A stretch of DNA of 64,000 nt. Origin: Candidatus Planktophila vernalis (GTDB lineage: Bacteria; Actinomycetota; Actinomycetes; Nanopelagicales; Nanopelagicaceae). The notes beneath the pieces are model-generated. The model was not told the origin of the DNA, searched no databases, and saw only the letters and a list, made by a program, of their open reading frames with translations. Both the position numbers and the translations under genes were made by a program. Shown one piece after another: positions 37,072-46,580 of the stretch (the stretch's first letter is position 1; each line of letters begins with the position of its first letter). The DNA lies in contig NZ_CP016776.1 in the NCBI RefSeq assembly GCF_002288185.1, positions 62,001-126,000 on the forward strand. Direction: 5' to 3'.

Positions 37072-37836
37072 GTGTTACTAACAATTGATGTGGGTAATAC
37101 CAATACCGTACTGGGAGTTTTCAAAGGGGATGAATTAGTGCGCTCATGGCGCGTTAAAACAGATCCACGCAGCACAGCTGATGAACTCTGGTTGCAATAC
37201 CGCTCACTTGTGGATGGCTATGAAATTACTGGCTTATCAGTGTGTTCAACTGTTCCAGCTACTTTGCGAGAACTACGCTCCATGATTGATGATTATTTCT
37301 CAGACATCAGAGTGACAATTGTTGAACCTGGAATCAAAACAGGTGTGCCACTTCTAGTTGATAACCCAAAAGAGATTGGCGCTGACAGAATTGTTAATAC
37401 ATTAGCTGCACACACCCTTTTTGGTGGTCCAGCAATTGTGGTTGATTTTGGTACTTCTACTAATTTGGATGTTGTTTCACCTAAAGGTGAATTCCTAGGA
37501 GGTGCACTTGCCCCAGGAATTGAGATCTCTGTTGATGCCCTAGCTGCTCGCGCTGCTCAACTTCGTAAAGTTGAATTAGTTCGCCCAAAGAATGTAATTG
37601 GTAAGAACACAGTTGAAGCTCTTCAATCCGGAACAATCTTTGGATTTGCCGGACAAGTAGATGGATTAGTCGATCGTATTTCAGCTGAACTTCTTGAAAG
37701 CTATTCACAAGCGCCAACAGTCATCGCCACAGGTGGCTTAGCCCCGCTGATAATTGGTGTTTCTGAAACTATCGACCATCATGAGCCAGATTTAACGCTC
37801 ATTGGCCTTCGTTTGATTCACGAACGAAATGCCTAA
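37072..37836 (+). CDS. coaX: Type III pantothenate kinase
   Basis: Phosphorylates pantothenate in the first step of CoA synthesis. The 254 residues begin with the ASKHA phosphate-1 motif TIDVGNTNT (4-12), then NPKEIGADRIVN, the IVVDFGTSTNLDV phosphate-2 motif near residue 124 and GGALAPGI. Asp/Thr residues for ATP and pantothenate binding are in place. The GTG start abuts the panC stop, so vitamin synthesis and activation are co-expressed. Confidence 0.94.
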   Translation: MLLTIDVGNTNTVLGVFKGDELVRSWRVKTDPRSTADELWLQYRSLVDGYEITGLSVCSTVPATLRELRSMIDDYFSDIRVTIVEPGIKTGVPLLVDNPKEIGADRIVNTLAAHTLFGGPAIVVDFGTSTNLDVVSPKGEFLGGALAPGIEISVDALAARAAQLRKVELVRPKNVIGKNTVEALQSGTIFGFAGQVDGLVDRISAELLESYSQAPTVIATGGLAPLIIGVSETIDHHEPDLTLIGLRLIHERNA

Positions 37837-37841
37837 CTCGG

Positions 37842-37847
37842 TAGACT
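37842..37847 (+). promoter_or_regulatory. Possible -10 hexamer TAGACT upstream of lysS
   Basis: TAGACT lies 10 nt before the lysS ATG at 37858, with no Shine-Dalgarno between. It would give a leader of only a few nucleotides. Confidence 0.35.
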
Positions 37848-37857
37848 TCGCCTCATT

Positions 37858-39363
37858 ATGAGCACAGAGAACGCACCTATTGAAGAGGATCTGCCAGAGC
37901 AGCTTCGCATCCGCCGTGAAAAGCGTGCATCGCTACTAGAGGGTGGAATTGAGCCATATCCAGTCTCTGTGCCAAGAACTAAAACTTTAAAAGAAGTTCG
38001 TGAAAAGTATTCAGCCCTTGAAATCGATGTTGCAACGGGTGATATCGAATCCTTAACGGGTCGCATTATCTTCAAGCGCGACACAGGAAAGCTTTGTTTT
38101 GCAACCCTTCGCGAAGGCGATGGAACTGAACTACAAGCAATGTTTTCACTGGACAAAATTGGTCAAGAATCAATTGACTCCTGGAAATCAGATATTGATT
38201 TAGGTGACATTGTTTCTGTTACTGGTGAAATCATTACATCAAAGCGCGGGGAACTTTCTATTCTTGCTAACTCATGGAAGTTAGCTTCTAAATCTCTTCG
38301 CCCACTTCCAAATGATCACAAGCCAATGTCTGAAGAGACTCGTGTTCGCATGCGTTATGTGGATTTGATTGTTCGCCCTGAAGCTCGCAGTAATGCACGT
38401 TTGCGTCCGCAGGTCATGCGCTCACTTCGCGAAACTTTCCATGACCAAAACTTCATTGAGGTAGAAACACCGATGCTGCAGGTTATGCATGGTGGGGCTG
38501 CTGCTCGACCATTTAAATCTTTCTCTAACGCCTATGACATGGATCTTTACCTACGTATTGCTCCAGAGCTCTTTCTTAAGCGCTGTGTTGTTGGTGGGAT
38601 AGAGCGCGTATTTGAAATTAACCGAAATTTCCGCAATGAAGGTGCTGACTCTTCTCACTCACCAGAGTTTGCAATGATCGAGAGCTATCAGGCATATGGT
38701 GATTGGCGCAGCATTGCTGACTTAACTCGTGAACTTGTTCAAAACGCTGCAATGGCAGTTGCTGGTTCACACGTTGTTACCCACCATGATGGTCGCCAAG
38801 CAGATCTAGGTGGAAAGTGGCGCGAAATATCCTTATACGACGCTATCTCTGAAGGCGTTGGCCAGAGCGTTACCGCGCTTACCCCTATTGCCGAACTAAA
38901 AACAATTGCCACAAAGCTAGGAATGAAGATTGATCCAAAGTGGATAACAGGCAAGTTAGCTGAAGAAATATTTGAGCACGTTGCTAAAGATCAGTTGATT
39001 GCACCTACTTTTGTGATGGGTTTCCCAGTTGATACTTCTCCACTGGTTCGTGCACATCGTGATATTCCTGGTGTAGCTGAAAAATGGGATCTCTATGTTG
39101 ATGGTTTTGAATTAGCAACTGGTTACTCAGAGTTAATTGATCCAGTTATTCAGAGAGATCGCTTAGTTGAGCAGGCAACACTTGGTGCTAAGGGAGATCT
39201 TGAAGCAATGCAAGTAGATGAAGATTTCTTGCGCGCTATGGAGTTTGGAATGCCACCTATGGGTGGAATGGGAATGGGCGTTGATCGTTTGTTAATGGCA
39301 CTAACTGGACTTGGAATTCGCGAGACTATTTTGTTCCCATTAGTAAAGCCTGAGGTTGAGTAA
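37858..39363 (+). CDS. lysS: Lysyl-tRNA synthetase, class II
   Basis: Charges tRNA-Lys. The 501 residues comprise an N-terminal OB-fold anticodon-binding domain (about 60-155; [16 protein letters not shown] region) and a class II catalytic domain with motif 2 ([20 protein letters not shown] near residue 256) and motif 3 [15 protein letters not shown] near residue 475. Preceded by coaX and followed by argA after 2 nt. The Lsr2 gene that often lies between lysS and clpC in Actinobacteria is not present. Confidence 0.96.
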   Translation: MSTENAPIEEDLPEQLRIRREKRASLLEGGIEPYPVSVPRTKTLKEVREKYSALEIDVATGDIESLTGRIIFKRDTGKLCFATLREGDGTELQAMFSLDKIGQESIDSWKSDIDLGDIVSVTGEIITSKRGELSILANSWKLASKSLRPLPNDHKPMSEETRVRMRYVDLIVRPEARSNARLRPQVMRSLRETFHDQNFIEVETPMLQVMHGGAAARPFKSFSNAYDMDLYLRIAPELFLKRCVVGGIERVFEINRNFRNEGADSSHSPEFAMIESYQAYGDWRSIADLTRELVQNAAMAVAGSHVVTHHDGRQADLGGKWREISLYDAISEGVGQSVTALTPIAELKTIATKLGMKIDPKWITGKLAEEIFEHVAKDQLIAPTFVMGFPVDTSPLVRAHRDIPGVAEKWDLYVDGFELATGYSELIDPVIQRDRLVEQATLGAKGDLEAMQVDEDFLRAMEFGMPPMGGMGMGVDRLLMALTGLGIRETILFPLVKPEVE

Positions 39364-39365
39364 GA

Positions 39366-39863
39366 ATGGTTCTTGTTCGCCCTGCAAAAACTAATGACGT
39401 GAAAGCTATTCGCGCACTTGTTGATTCCTATGCAGCCCCTGGGCAAATGCTCTCTAAGGAAACAGTTACATTGTATGAAAGCGTTCAAGAATTTATCGTT
39501 GCTGAAGTAGATGGTGTAGTTGTTGGTTGCGGAGCACTTCACATTCTTTGGGAAGATCTTGCAGAAGTTCGCACCATGGCTGTTAAGAAAGAGCTCAATC
39601 GCCAAGGTGTTGGTCATAAAATTTTGGAAGCGATTATTAAACGTGCTGGTGAAGTAGGCGTAGAAAAGCTTTTCTGCCTAACTTTCCAAACTGAGTTCTT
39701 TGGGGCCCATGGCTTTGAAGTCATTGAGGGAACCCCGGTTAACCCAACGGTCTATGCCGAGCTTCTGCGCTCCTATGACGCCGGTGTGGCTGAGTTCTTA
39801 GATCTTGAATCAGTGAAGCCAAATACCCTGGGCAACACCCGAATGCTCAAGAAACTGGCCTAG
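39366..39863 (+). CDS. argA: Amino-acid (glutamate) N-acetyltransferase, short actinobacterial type
   Basis: 165-residue GNAT protein. It closely follows the pattern of the short mycobacterial ArgA (Rv2747): N-terminal VRPAKTNDVKAIRALVDSYA, GCGALHILWEDLAEVRTMAV, and the acetyl-CoA loop RQGVGHKILEAI near residue 79. The C terminus has SYDAGVAEFLDLESVKPN, which is peculiar to this family. It would make N-acetylglutamate for arginine synthesis. It is the last gene of the run starting at tilS, 2 nt after lysS. Confidence 0.85.
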   Translation: MVLVRPAKTNDVKAIRALVDSYAAPGQMLSKETVTLYESVQEFIVAEVDGVVVGCGALHILWEDLAEVRTMAVKKELNRQGVGHKILEAIIKRAGEVGVEKLFCLTFQTEFFGAHGFEVIEGTPVNPTVYAELLRSYDAGVAEFLDLESVKPNTLGNTRMLKKLA

Positions 39864-39886
39864 ATATAGCCTCATCCGGGCATAAA

Positions 39887-39905
39887 TGACCCAGTTATTG
39901 GGTTG
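39887..39905. other. Inverted repeat between argA and clpC
   Basis: ACCCA-GTTAT-TGGGT (39889-39903), extended by wobble pairs at both sides, lies 24 nt after the argA stop. No long T-run follows, so it is a weak terminator candidate. It may equally be part of clpC regulation. Confidence 0.35.
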
Positions 39906-39951
39906 TAAAAGACAGTAGCAATCCACCTCGCGAGCGTAAGCCTGTAGGTAT

Positions 39952-39957
39952 TAGGCT
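39952..39957 (+). promoter_or_regulatory. Possible -10 hexamer TAGGCT of clpC
   Basis: TAGGCT lies 33 nt upstream of the clpC ATG, and GGAAGAGAG follows as a ribosome site, so this promoter would give a normal leader. No HAIR-type heat-shock inverted repeat is seen. Confidence 0.35.
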
Positions 39958-39990
39958 AAAGATAAGAGACAAAGGAAGAGAGCCCCGCCC

Positions 39991-42492
39991 ATGTTTGAGC
40001 GCTTTACAGATCGAGCCCGCCGAGTTGTTGTGCTGGCTCAAGAAGAAGCACGCATGCTCAATCACAACTACATCGGCACAGAGCACATCTTGCTCGGACT
40101 CATCCATGAAGGCGAAGGCGTTGCTGCAAAGGGCCTTGAGTCATTAGGTATTTCACTTGAAGGCGTTCGCGCGCAAGTAGAAGAAATCATTGGTCAAGGT
40201 CAGCAAGCACCAAGTGGTCATATTCCTTTCACACCTCGTGCAAAGAAAGTTCTAGAGCTTTCACTTCGTGAAGCTTTGCAACTTGGACACAACTACATTG
40301 GCACAGAACATATCTTGCTTGGTCTTATTCGCGAAGGTGAAGGCGTTGCCGCCCAGGTTCTCGTAAAGCTTGGCGCAGATTTGAATCGTGTTCGCCAACA
40401 AGTTATTCAATTACTTTCTGGTTACCAAGGAAAAGAAGCTGTACAAACTGGTGGACCTGCAGAGGGCACACCATCAACATCATTAGTTCTTGATCAATTC
40501 GGTCGCAACCTCACACAAGCTGCCCGTGAAGGAAAGCTTGATCCAGTTATTGGTCGCGAAAATGAAATCGAACGTGTGATGCAAGTTCTTTCACGTCGCA
40601 CAAAAAATAACCCAGTACTAATCGGTGAACCAGGTGTTGGTAAGACTGCAGTTGTTGAAGGTCTTGCACAAGCAATCTATAAGAACGATGTTCCAGAGAC
40701 TTTGAAAGATAAGCAGCTCTACTCTCTCGATCTTGGTGCACTTGTCGCCGGTAGCCGCTACCGCGGTGATTTCGAAGAGCGCTTGAAGAAAGTACTAAAA
40801 GAGATTAAAACTCGTGGAGACATCATTCTTTTCATCGATGAAATCCACACACTTGTAGGCGCTGGAGCTGCAGAAGGTGCAATTGATGCTGCCAGCATCT
40901 TGAAGCCAATGCTTGCTCGCGGTGAATTACAGACAATCGGTGCAACAACACTTGATGAGTATCGCAAGCATGTTGAAAAGGATGCAGCCCTTGAGCGCCG
41001 CTTCCAACCAATTCAAGTAAAAGAGCCATCAGTTGCTCACACCATTGAAATCTTGAAGGGTCTTCGCGATCGCTACGAAACTCACCACCGCGTTTCAATT
41101 ACAGATGGTGCGCTAGCTGCGGCAGCAAACCTTGCTGATCGTTATGTTTCAGACCGTTTCTTGCCGGATAAAGCAATCGATTTAATCGATGAAGCAGGTT
41201 CACGTCTTCGCATTAAGCGTATGACCGCTCCAGCTGAACTGCGTGAATTTGATGACAAAATCGCAAGTGCACGCAAGGAAAAAGAGTCTGCAATTGATGG
41301 TCAAGATTTTGAATTAGCAGCATCTCTTCGCGATAAGGAAAAAACCCTCATCACTGAAAAGCATGAAGCTGAAAAGAATTGGAAAGCAACTGACCTAGAT
41401 AAGGTAACTGAAGTTGATGAAGAACTCATTGCTCAGGTGCTTTCAATCTCAACCGGTATTCCAGTCTTTAAACTTACAGAAGAAGAAACTGCACGACTTC
41501 TTCGCATGGAAGATGAACTACACAACCGTGTGATTGGACAAGACCAAGCTATTAAGGCGCTATCACAAGCCATTCGCCGCACACGCGCAGGTCTAAAGGA
41601 TCCACGCCGTCCAGGTGGATCATTTATCTTCGCCGGTCCTTCAGGTGTTGGTAAGACTGAACTCTCTCGCACACTTGCATCATTCTTATTTGGTGATCAA
41701 GATGCATTGATTCAACTTGATATGTCTGAATACTCAGAGCGTCACACCGCATCTCGTTTGTTCGGTGCACCTCCAGGATATGTTGGATATGACGAGGGTG
41801 GACAGTTAACTGAAAAGGTTCGCCGTCGCCCATTCTCTGTTGTTCTTTTCGATGAAATCGAAAAAGCACACCCAGATATCTTTAACTCACTTCTTCAGGT
41901 TCTTGAAGATGGTCGCTTAACAGATGCGCAAGGTCGCACCGTTGACTTCAAAAACACTGTCATCATCATGACTACAAACCTTGGAACACGCGATATTTCA
42001 AAGAGCTTGGGCCTTGGTTTTGCTAACAGCGATGATGACCAAACAAACTATGAGCGCATGAAGGGCAAGGTAAGTGATGAACTTAAGTCTCACTTCCGTC
42101 CTGAGTTCCTCAACCGTATTGATGATGTCATCGTCTTCCACCAGTTGACTAAGGATCAGATTATTCAAATCGTTGATTTGATGATTAAGAACCTTGATGA
42201 TCGTCTGCAAGCAAAGGACATGGGAATTGAATTAACTCCTGCAGCTAAGGATCTTCTTGCTGCACGTGGTTATGACCCACTTCTTGGTGCACGTCCACTT
42301 CGTCGCACAATTCAACGTGAAATCGAAGATGCTCTTTCAGAGCGCATCTTGTTCGGTGAACTCAAGGCCGGGGAAATCATCGTTGTTGATGTTGAGGGAG
42401 TAGATGCAGAAGCAGTCTTCACATTTAAGGGTGCTACTAAGGCGCAAATGCCTGATTCACCTGAAGATCTTGCTGAAGCACCAACTGCTTAG
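39991..42492 (+). CDS. clpC: ATP-dependent Clp protease ATP-binding subunit ClpC
   Basis: 833-residue HSP100 unfoldase that feeds proteins to ClpP. It has two N-domain repeats (about 1-145, each with [13 protein letters not shown]), AAA-1 with Walker A GEPGVGKT near residue 212, and a UVR motif near residues 423-450 ([20 protein letters not shown]). AAA-2 has Walker A GPSGVGKT near residue 550, and GFAN loop sequence follows motif B. The N-domain repeats and UVR motif separate it from ClpA/ClpB. Shine-Dalgarno GGAAGAGAG. Highly conserved. Confidence 0.97.
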   Translation: MFERFTDRARRVVVLAQEEARMLNHNYIGTEHILLGLIHEGEGVAAKGLESLGISLEGVRAQVEEIIGQGQQAPSGHIPFTPRAKKVLELSLREALQLGHNYIGTEHILLGLIREGEGVAAQVLVKLGADLNRVRQQVIQLLSGYQGKEAVQTGGPAEGTPSTSLVLDQFGRNLTQAAREGKLDPVIGRENEIERVMQVLSRRTKNNPVLIGEPGVGKTAVVEGLAQAIYKNDVPETLKDKQLYSLDLGALVAGSRYRGDFEERLKKVLKEIKTRGDIILFIDEIHTLVGAGAAEGAIDAASILKPMLARGELQTIGATTLDEYRKHVEKDAALERRFQPIQVKEPSVAHTIEILKGLRDRYETHHRVSITDGALAAAANLADRYVSDRFLPDKAIDLIDEAGSRLRIKRMTAPAELREFDDKIASARKEKESAIDGQDFELAASLRDKEKTLITEKHEAEKNWKATDLDKVTEVDEELIAQVLSISTGIPVFKLTEEETARLLRMEDELHNRVIGQDQAIKALSQAIRRTRAGLKDPRRPGGSFIFAGPSGVGKTELSRTLASFLFGDQDALIQLDMSEYSERHTASRLFGAPPGYVGYDEGGQLTEKVRRRPFSVVLFDEIEKAHPDIFNSLLQVLEDGRLTDAQGRTVDFKNTVIIMTTNLGTRDISKSLGLGFANSDDDQTNYERMKGKVSDELKSHFRPEFLNRIDDVIVFHQLTKDQIIQIVDLMIKNLDDRLQAKDMGIELTPAAKDLLAARGYDPLLGARPLRRTIQREIEDALSERILFGELKAGEIIVVDVEGVDAEAVFTFKGATKAQMPDSPEDLAEAPTA

Positions 42493-42499
42493 TAACTAA

Positions 42500-43021
42500 A
42501 TGACTAAGAGGCAAGAGTTCACGGTTTTAAAAACCTATCCAGGGTTTGAACTCCGTGAATATAAGCCCTGTGTAATTGCCGAAGTCAAAAGTTCTGCTAA
42601 TTACTCCGATGCTGGAAGTTCTGCTTTTGGTTCACTCTTTGGTTACATCTCTAAAGGCAATAAAGCTGAGCAGGCAATAGCTATGACTGCCCCTGTGATT
42701 ACTGCGAAAAGAAACGACAATCTCACTGAGGATCAATGGTTTGTCTCATTTGTGATGCCAGCAGGAAGCACGCTTGCCGATATGCCTCTCCCAATTAATT
42801 CTAAAGTTGTCTTGCGCGAACTTGCTGCAGAGATGTGTGTTGTTGCTTCATTTCGTGGCAAAGCAACTTCTGCCTTATCTGCGCAGAAAATCGCTGCACT
42901 TCGTGCTGCTGCCGAAAAGCAAAACGTGGCACTTTCTGCCGAGACTAGAGTCGCTCGCTTTGATCCACCCTTTAAACCTAGTTTCCTTCAGTACAACGAG
43001 ATTGTTATTCCAACTATTTAA
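42500..43021 (+). CDS. SOUL heme-binding family protein
   Basis: 173-residue soluble protein with the SOUL pattern: YPGFELREYKPCVIAEV at the N terminus, GSLFGYISKGNKAEQAIAMT followed by APVIT, then SFVMPAGSTLADMPLP. SOUL proteins bind heme or porphyrins, and bacterial members are little studied. It starts 7 nt after clpC, so it may be read from the clpC transcript. It has no signal peptide. The 3' end overlaps the convergent GNAT gene by 4 bp. Heme binding here is family-level inference. Confidence 0.85.
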   Translation: MTKRQEFTVLKTYPGFELREYKPCVIAEVKSSANYSDAGSSAFGSLFGYISKGNKAEQAIAMTAPVITAKRNDNLTEDQWFVSFVMPAGSTLADMPLPINSKVVLRELAAEMCVVASFRGKATSALSAQKIAALRAAAEKQNVALSAETRVARFDPPFKPSFLQYNEIVIPTI

Positions 43022-43491
43022 GCGTTACCAGCAAAATTCTTTAATGAATCTCCACTAAGTCTAAATACCGTCCATTCATCCATAGCCACTGCGCCTATGG
43101 ATTTGTAGAGCTCAATTGATGGTTCGTTCCAATCTAGAACCCACCACTGGAATCTTTCATACTCGCGTTCAACACAAATCTTTGCAAGAGTTTTTAGAAA
43201 ACCCATTCCTAAACCTTTACCGCGATGGGCAGGATCAACATAGAGATCTTCTAAATACAGACCTGGCTTTCCAAGCCATGTTGAGTAATTCAAGAACCAA
43301 ATTGCAATACCAATTACTTCACCATCAACTTCGGCAACATGGCAGAAAGCGCTTGGCTTGTCACCAAAGATTGTTTCTTCAATTTGTTGCAACGTTGCCT
43401 TTGCCTCCAGTGGGGCTTTTTCATACTCAGCTAAATCTTTAATGAGTTGCAGGATGCGTGGAGCATCTTGCTTTATAGCAACGCGGATCAT
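43018..43491 (-). CDS. GNAT acetyltransferase, diamine/SSAT-like
   Basis: 157 residues: a GNAT fold with the acetyl-CoA-binding loop DPAHRGKGLGMGFLKTLAK near residue 93. FLNYSTWLGKPGLYLEDLYV just before it is the characteristic segment of the spermidine/spermine and thialysine acetyltransferase group. The C-terminal WVLDWNEPSIELYKSIGA fits the same group. Probably acetylates a polyamine or lysine analogue; substrate not proven. It overlaps mutY by 4 bp at its start. Confidence 0.8.
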   Translation of the reverse strand: MIRVAIKQDAPRILQLIKDLAEYEKAPLEAKATLQQIEETIFGDKPSAFCHVAEVDGEVIGIAIWFLNYSTWLGKPGLYLEDLYVDPAHRGKGLGMGFLKTLAKICVEREYERFQWWVLDWNEPSIELYKSIGAVAMDEWTVFRLSGDSLKNFAGNA

Positions 43492-44339
43492 GCGGGCAGT
43501 CTATATCGCTTGCGGGGGATAGCTTCTATAAGTAAATCAGCCTGCAGAGTTTTAAGGGCTTTCTCTACTTGTGACTCATCTGGCCAGAGTTTTTTGATTG
43601 CGTTCTCAGTTAACGATTCATTCTCACGCAGAGCTTGAACGATTGTGCCACGGCACTTTCTATCGGTGCCATGCCAGTCTTGAGATTTACGCACTAGATC
43701 AGTTTTTGGATAACCATTCTTGCGCCAATTACATTGGCCAATAACTGGGCACTGCTCACAGATAGGGTTTTTAGATGTGCAGACGAGTGCACCAAGTTCC
43801 ATTGTTGCAGCAGCCCATATGTGAGCATTCTTTGGAGGTTGAAGAGCAAGGCGCGAAGCTCTCTCTCTAGTTGTTGGTGCAGGCTTTGGATGTTCATTTC
43901 CATCAACGATGCGGGTTAACAACCGTCTGATGTTCACATCCATCACAAGAGTTTGTTTTTCAAAAGCAAAAGCACCAATTGCAGCCGCGGTGTATTCACC
44001 GATGCCAGGAAGTGTCTGCAGAATGGCAGGATCTTCTGGTACTTCATTATTAAAATCTTCGGCAATGATTTGTGCTGCAGCATGTAGTCGAAGAGCGCGA
44101 CGTGGATAGCCAAGACGCCCCCACGCTGTAATAACTTCGGCCGGTGATGCCTTAGCTAAATCTTTTGGTGTTGGCCAGCGCTTCATCCATTCATCCCATT
44201 TAGGAAGAACACGATTGACTGGAGTTTGTTGCAACATGTATTCACTGACCATGACACCCCAAGGCGTGGTGTTTCGCCAAGGCAGATTGCGTTTGTTTTT
44301 CTTAAACCAGGAAACTATCGGTTTTTCTAACTGGTTCAT
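43488..44339 (-). CDS. mutY: A/G-specific adenine glycosylase
   Basis: Removes adenine mispaired with 8-oxoguanine. The 283 residues include catalytic Glu33 in VSEYMLQQT, the helix-hairpin-helix LPGIGEYTAAAIGAF (110-124), catalytic Asp134, and the [4Fe-4S] cysteines C187-X6-C194-X2-C197-X5-C203. The C-terminal 8-oxoG recognition domain is much reduced compared with E. coli (350 residues), ending in a short winged-helix-like tail instead. It overlaps radA and the GNAT gene by 4 bp on either side. Confidence 0.94.
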   Translation of the reverse strand: MNQLEKPIVSWFKKNKRNLPWRNTTPWGVMVSEYMLQQTPVNRVLPKWDEWMKRWPTPKDLAKASPAEVITAWGRLGYPRRALRLHAAAQIIAEDFNNEVPEDPAILQTLPGIGEYTAAAIGAFAFEKQTLVMDVNIRRLLTRIVDGNEHPKPAPTTRERASRLALQPPKNAHIWAAATMELGALVCTSKNPICEQCPVIGQCNWRKNGYPKTDLVRKSQDWHGTDRKCRGTIVQALRENESLTENAIKKLWPDESQVEKALKTLQADLLIEAIPRKRYRLPA

Positions 44340-45703
44340 TCGCCAGTGATTTTTACCCGTTTGAGTGCTTGATCAAGACGTGAAACTTCAACAATCTCCA
44401 TACCTGCAATCTTTGTCTCTGAACCCGTAGGAACTAACGCTCGCTTGAAACCTAGACGAAATGCTTCCTGCAGACGGCGATCAACGCCGCTCACCTTACG
44501 AATTTCACCAGCTAGACCAACTTCACCGATTGCAACTAAATCAGAGGGAAGAGCTAAACCTTTAGCTGCAGATGCAACGGCTAAGGCCAACGCTAAATCA
44601 GCGGCCGGCTCTGACATTTTCATGCCACCAACTGTTGCTGCATAAACATCACGGCCACCCACTCGCACTCCTGCGCGAAGTTCTAGAACAGCTAAAGTCA
44701 TTGATGTGCGGGCAGAATCAAGGCCAGAGACAACACGACGTGCATTTCCAAAATCATTCTCACGTCCCTGGCTAACAAGGGCTTGAATCTCTGCAAGTAA
44801 TGGGCGGCGACCTTCAAGAGTTACAGTCACACACGTTCCAGGAACTGGTTCTGCATGGCGGGATGTAAAGAGTCCAGTTGGGTCAAGCACGGATTCAATT
44901 CCTGAATCACTTAAATCAAAACAACCGACTTCATCAGATGCACCGAAGCGGTTTTTTATTGCACGAATAAGGCGAAGGCGTGAGTGACGCTCTCCTTCAA
45001 ACTGCAAAACAACATCAACGATGTGTTCAAGAAGTCTAGGACCTGCGATAGAGCCATCTTTTGTTACATGGCCAACTAGAAGCAAAGTAATGTCGCGATC
45101 TTTACAGATTCGAATAAGTGCTCCTGCAACTTCGCGTACTTGTGTCACACCACCAGGTGAACCATCTGCTGTGCTGCTACCTATTGTTTGTACTGAGTCA
45201 ATAATGAGTAACTGCGGTTTAACGGCGTCAATGTGAGCAATGACTGCGCCAAGATCTGTCTCTGATGCTAGAAATAACTGTGGATCAATTGCTTTAATGC
45301 GCTCTGCACGTAGTCGAACTTGTGATGCTGATTCTTCACCGCTGACATAGAGGGCAGGAATTCCTTTAGCTGCAGTTTGCGCCGCAACTGAGAGAAGTAG
45401 TGTTGATTTACCAACTCCAGGTTCACCTGCTAACAAGATTGCAGCACCTGGAACTAATCCGCCACCAAGTACGCGATCGAGCTCTGATACGCCCGTAGGA
45501 CGTGCATGTGCTGCAGATAGATCAACATCTCCAATAGGAGTTGCTTTACTTGTGACATTTCCAGGAACAAGTGAGAGTTTCTTAGGCGCAGCTAACTCTT
45601 CAACTGAGCCCCATGCTTGGCATTCACCGCAGCGGCCAACCCATTTTTGCGAGCTCCAACCGCATTCACTACAGCGGAATGGATCTTTCTCAACTTTGGC
45701 CAT
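44336..45703 (-). CDS. radA: DNA repair protein RadA
   Basis: 455-residue RecA-like branch-migration helicase for recombination. N-terminal zinc finger with Cys11, Cys14, Cys25 and Cys28; Walker A GEPGVGKST (93-101); the RadA-specific KNRFG in IKNRFGASDEVG; and a C-terminal Lon-like domain without the protease Ser/Lys dyad. The start is confirmed by TAGGCT 6 nt upstream. Operon order radA-mutY-GNAT puts two repair genes together. Confidence 0.95.
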   Translation of the reverse strand: MAKVEKDPFRCSECGWSSQKWVGRCGECQAWGSVEELAAPKKLSLVPGNVTSKATPIGDVDLSAAHARPTGVSELDRVLGGGLVPGAAILLAGEPGVGKSTLLLSVAAQTAAKGIPALYVSGEESASQVRLRAERIKAIDPQLFLASETDLGAVIAHIDAVKPQLLIIDSVQTIGSSTADGSPGGVTQVREVAGALIRICKDRDITLLLVGHVTKDGSIAGPRLLEHIVDVVLQFEGERHSRLRLIRAIKNRFGASDEVGCFDLSDSGIESVLDPTGLFTSRHAEPVPGTCVTVTLEGRRPLLAEIQALVSQGRENDFGNARRVVSGLDSARTSMTLAVLELRAGVRVGGRDVYAATVGGMKMSEPAADLALALAVASAAKGLALPSDLVAIGEVGLAGEIRKVSGVDRRLQEAFRLGFKRALVPTGSETKIAGMEIVEVSRLDQALKRVKITGE

Positions 45704-45709
45704 GGGTAG

Positions 45710-45715
45710 AGCCTA
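45710..45715 (-). promoter_or_regulatory. -10 hexamer TAGGCT of radA (leaderless)
   Basis: Minus-strand TAGGCT is separated from the radA ATG at 45703 by 6 nt (CTACCC). No Shine-Dalgarno. Confidence 0.55.
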
Positions 45716-45729
45716 GAACGAAGGACTGA

Positions 45730-46542
45730 CTATTTCTTCTGGGCAGCAAGTGTTGCTGGATGTTGGATAACAAAGAGGGGAAGTGAACGGGACTGAGCAT
45801 CCTTAATACCTGCAATTCGGATGTCACACAGGCGTGCCAGCTCGGCGTAAGCCTCTTCACCCATAAGTTTTTGGAGTTCATACTTATTGGAGATATACAC
45901 CGGCTCGGTTCCTATGTGTGCATCAGGATTACTTGTGCAGTACCAATCGAAATCTTCTCCGCCATCGCCCCATGCAAGGCGCTCGTATTCACCGATAACA
46001 GTAATTGAATATTCGCGCTCGCCGACTTCGCGAGTTTCAAAACTACGACGCAATGGCAACTGCCAGCAAACATCTGGCTTGGTATCTACAAAGTGTTTCT
46101 TTTCCTTGATTGCTAAGTGGTGCAATACGCAACCAAAGGAACCAGTGAAACCTTCTGCTTCATATCCTTTGCGGTTTAAGAAAATACATCCATCTTCAAC
46201 GCGACGGGTTTTGCGATCGCCATCTTCATCTTTTTCAGAAATACGTAAAGCTCCACCAGGCTTCTTTGGACGAGCCTCTGAATAAAACTGCCACATATCT
46301 GGAGTTAAGTAAGCGGCTGCTTTATCTGTGCGCTTCTCATCATCTTCATCTGTATACATCGCACCTTCAGTGCAGCAACCACTAAATGGTTGGCTCTTAA
46401 ATACTCCTTGGCAACCATCGCCATAAATACAGGTCCAATATGAGGTCAACCATGTGAGGTCGCACTTGAAGATTTCTTCTTCGTCATTGGGGTCGCTAAA
46501 TTCAACCCAATCACGCGCAAACCCAGGTTTTAATTCAGACAT
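45730..46542 (-). CDS. Cys-rich conserved protein, distant DUF3109/YkgJ-like metal-binding pattern
   Basis: 270 residues from the ATG at 46542. An upstream in-frame ATG at 46563 is less likely because TAGGCT lies 8 nt before 46542. Cysteines are ordered as FKCDL, GCQGVF, FSGCCTEGA, DGCIFL, FGCVLH and KPDVCWQLPLR. This order of a CC pair, GC-xxH and KPxxCxxxP echoes zinc- or iron-chelating DUF3109/YkgJ proteins. No signal peptide. It is conserved in Actinobacteria to my recollection, but function is unknown. The metal-binding idea is inference. Confidence 0.65.
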   Translation of the reverse strand: MSELKPGFARDWVEFSDPNDEEEIFKCDLTWLTSYWTCIYGDGCQGVFKSQPFSGCCTEGAMYTDEDDEKRTDKAAAYLTPDMWQFYSEARPKKPGGALRISEKDEDGDRKTRRVEDGCIFLNRKGYEAEGFTGSFGCVLHHLAIKEKKHFVDTKPDVCWQLPLRRSFETREVGEREYSITVIGEYERLAWGDGGEDFDWYCTSNPDAHIGTEPVYISNKYELQKLMGEEAYAELARLCDIRIAGIKDAQSRSLPLFVIQHPATLAAQKK

Positions 46543-46550
46543 AGTCGCAG

Positions 46551-46556
46551 AGCCTA
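46551..46556 (-). promoter_or_regulatory. -10 hexamer TAGGCT of the Cys-rich gene
   Basis: Minus-strand TAGGCT lies 8 nt before the ATG at 46542 and inside the coding frame of the alternative start at 46563, which favours the downstream start. Confidence 0.45.
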
Positions 46557-46568
46557 CAGGCATAAAGG

Positions 46569-46574
46569 TAGGCT
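46569..46574 (+). promoter_or_regulatory. -10 hexamer TAGGCT of proC (leaderless)
   Basis: TAGGCT ends 6 nt before the proC ATG at 46581 with no Shine-Dalgarno. It faces the divergent TAGGCT of the Cys-rich gene at 46551-46556. Confidence 0.55.
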
Positions 46575-46580
46575 TGTTAC

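Noticed and set aside
39864-39990. ClgR or HspR (HAIR) operator before clpC
   Set aside because: CGCGAGCG at 39929 lacks the 5-bp spacing between CGC and GCG of ClgR sites, and no CTTGAGT/ACTCAAG repeat is present.
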